From NCBI GenBank assembly GCA_030613045.1, contig JAUWMS010000037.1, positions 1 to 10,671 of the forward strand: 10,671 nucleotides of DNA, in the 5' to 3' direction. The notes beneath the pieces are model-generated. The model made no database searches and was not told the DNA's origin. It was given only the letters and a program-made list of their open reading frames with translations. This document shows, in pieces, positions 1 through 5,986 of the stretch (position 1 is the stretch's first letter; each line of letters opens with the position of its first letter). The translations under genes and the position numbers were made by a program. Origin of the DNA: Candidatus Latescibacterota bacterium (GTDB lineage: Bacteria; Latescibacterota; 4484-107).

Positions 1-2225
1 AGCACTTCCACACCATAGCAGACCGCTCCCATATCCAGGATAGCATCGTTCTGAGCCGCTTCGTACTCGAAACAGGTTCGATACCGGATCCATCCGCTGT
101 AAGTGGCCAGTTCCAGGTCACTCCACGAAGGCAGCGGCATGGCGTGCGTGACCCAAGAGCCGTCCGGCAGTTCGATTTCCCAGTGATCCAAAACGAACGA
201 ATTTCCGGCTTCTTCGATTGCAGGCTGAGCGCGCCATGAGTTGGATCCGTCCAGAATCAGCAGTTTTGAGCCGGTCGGTTCAAAGAGCAGCGCGACCCGC
301 TGGACATCGCCTTCTGACAACATGGTGCATCGTTCACGGGACAGATCGAGTTCCAACAGACGGCCGTTGCGGCGCCACTCCAGGGTTACTTCCTGCACCA
401 CATTGCTCTCGTTGAGCAAAAACAGCAACTCGGTATCGTCCGTCAAACGTCTAAAAACACTAATCGGAAGCCCTCCGGGGCGCACCAGAATTTCGCTCTG
501 AAGCATCCCGTCCAGATCCTCAACCCCTTCCACGGAGTTGGCAAACGACGCCAAAGATTCGGGCGGCGTTCCCACAACCAAAACCTGCCCGCCATGGCAG
601 CCGAAGGCCTCAAGACGACTCGCCACATCGGTCGGAATTTCGGCCCCTTCGGGAATAATAATCTTACGATAGCGGCTGCCGGACGGAGCGACAAACGCAT
701 CGTCCTCAAACGGAAGCGAGCGAATCGCCTGATCCCACAGATAATCGTATTCGCGCTGGGTGTAGCAAAGGTGATTCGCAATCGCCTCCACGTGCTGACA
801 CACATCGCCGCATCCGGTGTATATATTGGACATCGGAACATAGACGCCGATCTCCGCCGCCGGTAGCCCCGTGTTCATCAATGTGCAGAGCCGGGTTGTC
901 CGGTCGGTCAACATCCGCCCAAAGGCCGCCATGACCGGATTTTTTGCGGAAAGATCGGGAGGGTGAAAATAGAACTGTCTGCTCAATTCATAATTGAAGA
1001 GCATGAAATAGAACTTCGTAACCCCTCGAACGATCTGGTGTTCCAGCACGTAGCGCATCGCATCGGCGTGCATGCCGTGTCCCATGGCGCCCAACGACTC
1101 GCTCAGCGCGGATTGCTTGCCGAGAATCCGCGCCGCCGAACCGCCGAAACGCGGGAAGTCCACAAATTTCCCCGGCTCAACGTGATCCCAGACCACATCT
1201 ATACCGGGATGATCGCTGTGGACCATATTCTTAAAAAAATCCCCGTTGTTCGATGCCAGGATTTCAACCTGATGATCGTTGAGCTGATGCCCGACGGACA
1301 GGACGCCGTGCTCATGGCACCAACGCGCCATCAGTCCGTAAAAATTCTGGGCGCACAGATCGGTCCAGACGTCGGTATAATCACGCAGCAGCGCCTTTGA
1401 CTCAGGACGATCCGGGGCGCACAACAGAAGCGGCAATTTTTCGAGGAGCTCGGTTCCCTTTCTAACCCGGAACTCCCCGTCGAATCCCTCGGTCCAGGGA
1501 AAGGGAAGAGATTGGCCCGGTTCATCGTAGAAGAACCCTTTGAGCGTTCCTCCGAAATACTTCCTTAGTCTCTGATAGTATTTTTCGTGGCTCAATTCAA
1601 GAAAGCGTCTCGTTGCCGAGGGGTTCAGCATGTCCACGGAATACTGGGTCATGTCATCCACGGCCCCGCTCGAACGCGTCGTATATTGATCGCGCGATTG
1701 AACCTGCCAGCAGACGATCAGAAAACGCTCCCGTCCTTGACCCGCTCGATACTGAATCTGGCGTTGCCGGGGCATCAGCGGCTTCGGGGATCCATCTGTG
1801 GGATTCCCAACCTTATCAACCGCCACAACGGAAGCAGCGACAAAACGCTCGGGAAGCGCCATCTGAAAACACTCCCCCGGCTCCAGGAGCAGGTTCACCA
1901 CGAGCTTTAACGTCTTTGCCCGATACCGTACATCCGAAGTGACCGCTCCGCCGCCAAAGCCGCTTGGGAACAGCCAATCGTCGAATATCCAGACTTCGAG
2001 ATCCTTTTCCTGCGCCTTGCTCAGCGCGAATTCCACTCCGTCGAGGTAGGACTCCGACATAAATGGATAAGGAAGTTGCCACCACGGCATGATCGCAAAA
2101 CCACCGAAGCCCAGATCACACATGCTCTGGATTTGCTCCGCAAGACGTTCCTTTTTTATCGTATCATTCCACGCCCACACCGCTATGGGGCGAAAGGTTC
2201 CTGAGCTGTCTGTCTGTCGAATCAT
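1..2225 (-). CDS. GH106-like TIM-barrel glycoside hydrolase, 3' end beyond the window
   Basis: I translated this by hand on the minus strand: the frame is open from the ATG at 2225-2223 to the left edge (741 codons), so the C-terminus is missing. The N-terminus resembles the large GH106/alpha-L-rhamnosidase-like enzymes: a strand ending VWAWN (residues 16-20), LGFGGFAIMPWW (38-49), WIFDDWLFPSG (79-89) followed by a glycine run, then DMLNPSATRRF (198-208) and GFFYDEPG (230-237), where E235 is a candidate catalytic acid. No signal peptide is visible, so a cytoplasmic location is inferred. The start overlaps the stop of a duplicated sialidase 3' fragment (TGATG), an upstream in-frame stop lies ten codons earlier, and GGAG sits just before the ATG, so translational coupling is likely. 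It is the last visible gene of a three-enzyme run. Substrate is unknown; rhamnoside is only a family-level guess, and another TIM-barrel GH family is possible. Confidence 0.7.
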   Translation of the reverse strand, partial: MIRQTDSSGTFRPIAVWAWNDTIKKERLAEQIQSMCDLGFGGFAIMPWWQLPYPFMSESYLDGVEFALSKAQEKDLEVWIFDDWLFPSGFGGGAVTSDVRYRAKTLKLVVNLLLEPGECFQMALPERFVAASVVAVDKVGNPTDGSPKPLMPRQRQIQYRAGQGRERFLIVCWQVQSRDQYTTRSSGAVDDMTQYSVDMLNPSATRRFLELSHEKYYQRLRKYFGGTLKGFFYDEPGQSLPFPWTEGFDGEFRVRKGTELLEKLPLLLCAPDRPESKALLRDYTDVWTDLCAQNFYGLMARWCHEHGVLSVGHQLNDHQVEILASNNGDFFKNMVHSDHPGIDVVWDHVEPGKFVDFPRFGGSAARILGKQSALSESLGAMGHGMHADAMRYVLEHQIVRGVTKFYFMLFNYELSRQFYFHPPDLSAKNPVMAAFGRMLTDRTTRLCTLMNTGLPAAEIGVYVPMSNIYTGCGDVCQHVEAIANHLCYTQREYDYLWDQAIRSLPFEDDAFVAPSGSRYRKIIIPEGAEIPTDVASRLEAFGCHGGQVLVVGTPPESLASFANSVEGVEDLDGMLQSEILVRPGGLPISVFRRLTDDTELLFLLNESNVVQEVTLEWRRNGRLLELDLSRERCTMLSEGDVQRVALLFEPTGSKLLILDGSNSWRAQPAIEEAGNSFVLDHWEIELPDGSWVTHAMPLPSWSDLELATYSGWIRYRTCFEYEAAQNDAILDMGAVCYGVEV

Positions 2226-2324
2226 CAGGCTCCAATCTCCGCGAGATAGATTTCACTGGCGTGCTCGCCGGGTTTTGGTTTCGGCCCTTCATCCACATCG
2301 TGCTGGGAATAGAAACTCATCAAT
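2221..2324 (-). repeat. 104-bp direct repeat, copy B (of 4321-4424)
   Basis: This matches 4321-4424 at a constant offset of 2,100 bp with 9 mismatches by eye (about 91% identity). It covers the last 31 codons of the sialidase-like gene, its TGA, and the first bases of the next reading frame (TGATGATT in both copies). With its partner it brackets the GH127-like gene. No terminal inverted repeats or transposase were seen. Confidence 0.92.
2225..2320 (-). pseudogene. 3' fragment of the sialidase-like gene
   Basis: The fragment reads in frame as 31 residues starting MSFYSQHDVDEGP and ending YLAEIGA. This is nearly identical to the last 31 residues of the intact protein at 4325-5380, which ends YLAEIGL. 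Homology starts at ATTGATGAGT and nothing upstream resembles the rest of the gene. It begins about 50 bp after the stop of the GH127-like gene, and its TGA overlaps the ATG of the GH106-like gene. It may now serve only as the ribosome-delivery region for that gene. It could derive from duplication of the neighbour or from a lost paralogue. Confidence 0.8.
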
Positions 2325-2369
2325 TGGACAGGTACGCCTTCCCTCACGCAGTTGCCCCCGTCTCAGCTG

Positions 2370-4139
2370 CTACATTTGAGTGGCTATCTCCGGCCGCAGA
2401 ACATTCTTGAAAAGGGGAAGACCTTCGCTGGAAGGTTCGACGCCGGTGACTGTATTGCCCACCCAATGATAGGTGTAGGTCTGTCCGCCCACTTCAACCT
2501 TCTGCTTGAAACGCAGGACAGGATAGGTGATCGTCAGTTCCTCGTCCTCGGTCGCTTCCTCGAATTTGATGTAATCTCCTTTCCATAATGGCTCAACTTC
2601 TTCGGTTCCACGGTAGGCTCTCACTTGCGTGCGTAGCGCCCACGACGGCGGGCGCAGAAAGAAGCGTCCCGCCTTCTTCACGACAACGGTCAGCCGCCCA
2701 ACGTCAGGGGCAAAGGAGACGATCCGCGCCTGCGGGACCTCCCGATTGAAGGACAGATTGACGAAAACACCCTCCGGCGACTCGGTAACGACGTTGCGCC
2801 ACGAGATATGCAGCGTGCGCATTCCCTCAGGCGGGCAGCAGCCCATCATGCTCATGCGCGAGTCCATTGTCAGACCGTTGGGAGTGAGCCGCGCGACAAA
2901 CCCTCCCTCAAAGTCGTGCGCCAGGCGAATTCCATCCTCCGCCTGCTCGGGCCGGTCCTTGTGTACCTCGCGATACAGCGCTTCGTATGCCGGCGTGACG
3001 AAAAACTGCGCCTGATAAATGTAGTTCCGAACGAAGCGCTCCACATCGTCCCAATATCGCGAGTACCCGGCCAGGGCAAGCCAGGAGGCCATCTCGGTCA
3101 TGTCCCCAGTCGCACAGGTTTCGGAGTTAATGCGGCCGATGGACTCCGGGAACCAGCCCCAATCCGTGCCTTGCGAGATCAAAAAATCGTAAACACGGCG
3201 TGCCCACTCGATGTACCGGCTGTTTTGCGTTCGCGCCCCGAGATGCAGAACGCCCAGTGCCGCGCGCGCGTGCACATGAGAGTTAGAGCCGCCGAAGGAG
3301 CCGTCGCTTTGGATACGGTTGTCTCCAAGATTCGTCTGCAGGTCGGCAATCATGCCATCGGCGAAGGCCTCCGCGAAATCCATGACCTCCCGGTCTCCCG
3401 TCACTTCGGCGTAGCGGACCACAGGTTCCAGGATGCAGGGGTAGTTATCCGCATATCGGGTAACAAACCACTCGCCGTCCCGCCATCCACCCATACCCCC
3501 CGGATAGTAGGCCCGCCCGGTGTCCCACATCGCCAGATTCATCAGGCCATCCACGAGCTTCCTTGCGAGGGTTAGAGGAGCTCTATCGCCGGTTCTAACC
3601 GATCTTTCCACGATACCCGCAAGCGTTTCACCCGTGGTCCAGTTAAGCGCACATGGCTCGCAGGGTTTGTCGCTGCAGTTGAGGCAATAGGGCGACAACC
3701 AGCTCAGACCGTCGTCGCGCACATAGCTGAGGATCCGTGTTCGAATAGCCTCTTCCGCGTCCCGTCCCTCTTCGCTCCCGCTCATCTCGCGCATCAAGAC
3801 GAACGCGCGGCTCATGCGGCACTCGGTGTCGCCGAAGGTAATCTGCGGATCGCGCGACTTGGGCCGATCGCTCGTTGCGGGCTGCATGGAAGGCGGATAG
3901 TCAAACAGAGCGACGTCAAAGCGGCACTCGTACCCGGAGTCTTCCATGGGGTTGTGGCTCAGATAGTGCATCGCCCGCGCCGCCATGTCAGTAAGACTGA
4001 TATCCGGCGGGTTCACCGATTCCGCGAGAGGTCGAACTTCGCTCGGCACGCTCCCGGCGACGATTTCCAATTCCTGTATCGCTCCACGATAACCGAGCAG
4101 ATTTTGCGGCTGCCTGCATTCCTTGCTGTTTGCTTTCAT
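2370..4139 (-). CDS. GH127-like (DUF1680-type) glycoside hydrolase
   Basis: This is a 589-residue protein with a long helical, (alpha/alpha)6-barrel-like middle and a beta-rich C-terminus. Seen: an ETCA motif (E340, C342), a CC pair (C434, C435) and RPPSW (496-500). In GH127 beta-L-arabinofuranosidases an E-x-C and a C-C pair bind zinc and one cysteine of the pair is the nucleophile, so the same chemistry is inferred here. The spacing differs somewhat from the classical enzyme, so a sister family is possible. E332 in FPES is a loose candidate acid/base. An unusual four-cysteine cluster (C152, C155, C160, C163; C-x2-C-x4-C-x2-C) could be a second metal site. No signal peptide is visible. The start has a modest purine-rich AAAGGG upstream. 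It lies between the sialidase-like and GH106-like genes and is bracketed by the 104-bp repeats. Sugar specificity cannot be read from the sequence. Confidence 0.72.
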   Translation of the reverse strand: MKANSKECRQPQNLLGYRGAIQELEIVAGSVPSEVRPLAESVNPPDISLTDMAARAMHYLSHNPMEDSGYECRFDVALFDYPPSMQPATSDRPKSRDPQITFGDTECRMSRAFVLMREMSGSEEGRDAEEAIRTRILSYVRDDGLSWLSPYCLNCSDKPCEPCALNWTTGETLAGIVERSVRTGDRAPLTLARKLVDGLMNLAMWDTGRAYYPGGMGGWRDGEWFVTRYADNYPCILEPVVRYAEVTGDREVMDFAEAFADGMIADLQTNLGDNRIQSDGSFGGSNSHVHARAALGVLHLGARTQNSRYIEWARRVYDFLISQGTDWGWFPESIGRINSETCATGDMTEMASWLALAGYSRYWDDVERFVRNYIYQAQFFVTPAYEALYREVHKDRPEQAEDGIRLAHDFEGGFVARLTPNGLTMDSRMSMMGCCPPEGMRTLHISWRNVVTESPEGVFVNLSFNREVPQARIVSFAPDVGRLTVVVKKAGRFFLRPPSWALRTQVRAYRGTEEVEPLWKGDYIKFEEATEDEELTITYPVLRFKQKVEVGGQTYTYHWVGNTVTGVEPSSEGLPLFKNVLRPEIATQM

Positions 4140-4324
4140 GGGTCGCCCTTTCCCTCGCTTACTGCCCGGGCAAATACGCTTGTTACCTTATGCATTTGAC
4201 CGCGGCATGGACTATTTCCCTTTCAGCCAAATCCGTTCTATGGCCTCCCTGCCACTAACCGGAGAGATTCGGCAGTTCTCCGAATCCGCACCGGTCTGAT
4301 CGCCCGTCATTGCCTGCAAAATCA
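4140..4324. other. 185-bp intergenic gap between sialidase-like and GH127-like genes
   Basis: The gap holds a perfect 7-bp stem with a 7-nt loop at 4266-4286 (GATTCGG / CCGAATC) and most of a 37-codon minus-strand ORF described separately. No T-run follows the hairpin in either direction, so a rho-independent terminator is not supported. No clear promoter for the GH127-like gene was seen, so read-through from the sialidase-like gene is the simpler reading. Confidence 0.5.
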
Positions 4325-4325
4325 T
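4212..4325 (-). CDS. Possible 37-residue ORF coupled to the sialidase-like gene
   Basis: An ATG at 4325 overlaps the sialidase-like stop (TGATG) and the frame runs 37 codons to a TAG at 4214-4212. The first codons (ATG ATT) match the start of the GH106-like gene after the other repeat copy, so this may be the truncated head of a former downstream gene. No family is recognised. It may not encode a functional peptide. Confidence 0.22.
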   Translation of the reverse strand: MILQAMTGDQTGADSENCRISPVSGREAIERIWLKGK

Positions 4326-4424
4326 CACAGTCCAATCTCCGCGAGATAGATTTCACTGGCGTGCTCGCCGGGTTTGGGAGTCGGTCCCTCATCCACATCG
4401 TGCTGGGAGTAGAAACTCATCAAT
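4321..4424 (-). repeat. 104-bp direct repeat, copy A (inside the sialidase-like gene 3' end)
   Basis: This is the intact-gene copy of the repeat at 2221-2324. Because the offset is 700 whole codons, recombination between the copies would remove the GH127-like gene, keep the sialidase-like gene in frame, and place its stop directly on the GH106-like start. Confidence 0.92.
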
Positions 4425-5380
4425 ACGCGATCCTCCTGCACAACCAATCCCGGATACCCGCAATCGCCACGGGAGGGCAACACGAGAATCGGCTCTAAAC
4501 GATCCCCTACCAGCTTCCAGATCGCGGTGTGCCAATCCTGCGGCGTCTTGGATAGCCGCTCATCCTGACGGGTCAGCGCAGCAATCTTCTCCGGCGATGG
4601 CTCCGGCGGGATCGCCACCGATGAGGGAAACTGCGCGGTGATCGTCTTGCCCGCCAGCCAAAGCTCATCGCCCACACGACGGAAGACCGGACAATGCACC
4701 GTGTAGTTCAGCTTCGTCAGTTTCCAATCCGTGTAAGGCGGTTCGCTCTCTGCCAGATACGCCATCTCTTGATTATTGCTCATTCGGACAACGAGCTGCA
4801 TCTTCTCGTGTTCCGTGATCCATATTCCGGCTTCCACGGTCTGTTGGGTCGGGAACGGTATCGCGGCACCTTCCTCCCAATTCCGACCATCCAGAGACTT
4901 CCCTATGGATAAGGCGCCCTTGCTTCCGAATGAAGCATAGCAAACCCCTCCAAATCGTTCAACCTGCCAGATCGAGCATCCCTCCCTGACCACCTCCGGA
5001 GTGGACCACGAGATGCCATCGGAGGTAAACAACGCACAAGCCTGGACACGGTGTCCCCCTCCACCTGTTTTCTCGTAAAGAAGCTGACCGGGTTGCTTCG
5101 GGTACGCCGAGAAGAAAAACACGCCGAGTTCATCTCCGAGATTCAGAAGATGCGGATCGCGGTCGTCGTGCTCCTCGCCGGCGCTGAGCCGCGCGCAAAG
5201 TTCCCACGATTCCAGATCGCGCGAGCGGATCACGAGCACATCGCCGTAATCGCCCGGACGCGCGTGGCCTCCGCCATTCCGGAAGGTGACGTAGTAGTGC
5301 CCTTTCCAGTACTCCATATCGGTGAACGCACTGTGCCTGCCGTTCGAATAGATCTTCTTGATATTTTTGATGTGAGCCAT
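4325..5380 (-). CDS. Sialidase-like Asp-box (BNR) beta-propeller protein, putative glycosidase
   Basis: This is a 351-residue protein from the start chosen here. The frame is open upstream to 5527, but the ATG at 5380 has an excellent GGAGG eight bases upstream, and homology-like sequence begins there. Seen: GRHSAFTD (14-21), YYVTFR (29-34), HDDRDPHLL (71-79), Asp boxes SDGISW (120-125) and SLDGRNW (162-168), and a similar RSRDLESW (52-59). These fit a sialidase-superfamily propeller with R15, R34 and R74 as possible carboxylate-binding residues. The canonical FRIP motif is absent, so true sialidase activity is uncertain and a related exo-glycosidase is possible. No signal peptide is visible, so it is likely cytoplasmic. 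It appears to be the first gene of the three-enzyme run and has a leader of about 180 nt with two hairpins. Its last 31 codons are duplicated at 2225-2320. Confidence 0.65.
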   Translation of the reverse strand: MAHIKNIKKIYSNGRHSAFTDMEYWKGHYYVTFRNGGGHARPGDYGDVLVIRSRDLESWELCARLSAGEEHDDRDPHLLNLGDELGVFFFSAYPKQPGQLLYEKTGGGGHRVQACALFTSDGISWSTPEVVREGCSIWQVERFGGVCYASFGSKGALSIGKSLDGRNWEEGAAIPFPTQQTVEAGIWITEHEKMQLVVRMSNNQEMAYLAESEPPYTDWKLTKLNYTVHCPVFRRVGDELWLAGKTITAQFPSSVAIPPEPSPEKIAALTRQDERLSKTPQDWHTAIWKLVGDRLEPILVLPSRGDCGYPGLVVQEDRVLMSFYSQHDVDEGPTPKPGEHASEIYLAEIGL

Positions 5381-5401
5381 GATGCAGCCTCCTTTTTTTG
5401 T

Positions 5402-5421
5402 GGTTTGGTTTGGTTTGGTTT
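5402..5421. repeat. Pentanucleotide tandem repeat, four units of GGTTT
   Basis: Four perfect 5-bp units (AAACC on the minus strand) sit in the presumed leader of the sialidase-like gene, about 20 bp upstream of its start codon and just before a run of T on the plus strand. Copy-number slippage here would change the distance between the leader hairpins and the ribosome-binding site but not a reading frame. Confidence 0.85.
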
Positions 5422-5441
5422 GATCTTCGTCAGCACCAGTC

Positions 5442-5478
5442 GGCGAAAGGATTCGCCTCCTACGGCTTTTGTAGGAGG
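5442..5478 (-). promoter_or_regulatory. Two adjacent leader hairpins upstream of the sialidase-like gene
   Basis: Hairpin 1 is 5442-5457 (GGCGAA, 4-nt loop, TTCGCC). Hairpin 2 is 5456-5463 paired with 5471-5478 (CCTCCTAC / GTAGGAGG, 7-nt loop). They share two bases, so full formation is nearly mutually exclusive at the edge. They lie 60-100 nt upstream of the start codon. A regulatory leader or protein-binding site is possible; no known riboswitch class is recognised. Confidence 0.4.
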
Positions 5479-5569
5479 GCAATCCCTGAATGAAGAGTAC
5501 GCTCCCATTGGCGAAGATCAGCGGCATTCGCGGTGGCGTTCTTCCGACGGACGCTTTCGGGTGTTGGCA

Positions 5570-5598
5570 AATATACCCATGCTATGGGCGAAATGCAA
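5570..5598 (-). promoter_or_regulatory. Candidate sigma70-type promoter for the sialidase-like operon
   Basis: On the minus strand TTGCAT (5598-5593) and TATATT (5575-5570) are separated by 17 bp. The -10 is one base from consensus; the -35 keeps only TTG. Both boxes also occur in the right repeat copy. Transcription would start near 5563, giving a leader of about 180 nt to the ATG at 5380. Confidence 0.4.
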
Positions 5599-5657
5599 GC
5601 CAAAAGTGAAAGGGCGGTAATGGCCAAAAAAACTTGTGATCATCGAGCATTTTGCAC

Positions 5658-5686
5658 TTGACTAATCGTTTTCTACGTCTTATATT
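5658..5686 (+). promoter_or_regulatory. Sigma70-type promoter reading into the R-M remnant and ATPase gene
   Basis: TTGACT (5658-5663), a 17-bp spacer and TATATT (5681-5686) are close to consensus. The -35 and spacer are unchanged in the right repeat copy, although the copies have otherwise diverged about 20%. It would drive the hsdM/hsdS scraps and then the AlbA_2-type gene at 5983. Confidence 0.6.
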
Positions 5687-5757
5687 TCTTTAAGTTTTGA
5701 TGCTCATATTTCTCCCGCTGGTCAGGGAGGAGCAAAGATTTTGTCCCGCAAAAGTTG

Positions 5758-5986
5758 CAGGGCGGTGAATGCTACACCCCGGCGGAAGTAATCCGTTTGC
5801 TAGTCCAGTATGGCGACTATTATGCCCCACGGCGTGCTGTTCCGGGGTGGCAAGGAGAAGCTCATCCGCAAGTTTTTCATCAACGACGACGTGATCGAGG
5901 CGATCATCAGCCTGACGCAGGACCTGCTCACCGGCAAGGTGCGCGTCACCACTCTGTTGTCCGAACCGCAGGAGGCCATCGCATGA
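5758..5986 (+). pseudogene. Collapsed hsdM-hsdS remnant of a type I R-M system
   Basis: Three scraps are joined by deletions. First, 5761-5806 encodes GGECYTPAEVIRLLV, the conserved GG-x-x-YTP start of the HsdM methylase domain. Then a frame change leads to 5810-5917, starting MATIMPHGVLFRGGKE, the HsdM segment that normally lies about 150 residues further on; the catalytic NPPF/Y region between them is gone. Finally, in frame, TQDLLTGKVRV (about 5915-5947) matches the usual HsdS C-terminal end and stops at TGA 5984-5986. The second and third parts form a 58-codon ORF from ATG 5810, preceded by an in-frame TAG at 5801. It cannot encode a working methylase. Its 3' end supplies AGGAGG at 5970-5975 and an ATGA stop/start overlap for the next gene. 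Family assignments are from memory of motifs; precise deletion endpoints are uncertain. Confidence 0.75.

Larger units (their letters stand above)
5543..5754. repeat. About 212-bp direct repeat flanking the R-M remnant, left copy
   Basis: This aligns with 7843-8052 (offset 2,300 bp, then 2,298 after small gaps) at about 80% identity by eye. The longest identical block, about 21 bp, spans the plus-strand -35 box and spacer. Both copies can encode a similar short peptide containing KYTHAMG, then MQA and SER, ended by a stop. The copy ends exactly where the hsdM fragment begins. No terminal inverted repeats were seen, so this is not an obvious MITE. Confidence 0.88.

Noticed and set aside
2808..3575. 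255-codon plus-strand ORF
   Set aside because: It is antisense to the GH127-like gene, which carries catalytic motifs; the open frame follows from high GC.
4266..4286. Terminator after the sialidase-like gene
   Set aside because: The stem is good but no U-run follows it on the minus strand.
5051..5620. 189-codon plus-strand ORF ending in the left repeat
   Set aside because: It mostly mirrors the sialidase-like gene and its leader; no family or ribosome-binding site seen.
5701..5730. Conserved hairpin in the flanking repeats (CTCCC...GGGAG)
   Set aside because: The two copies prefer different pairing registers and the changes are not clean compensatory pairs, so a conserved RNA structure is not supported.
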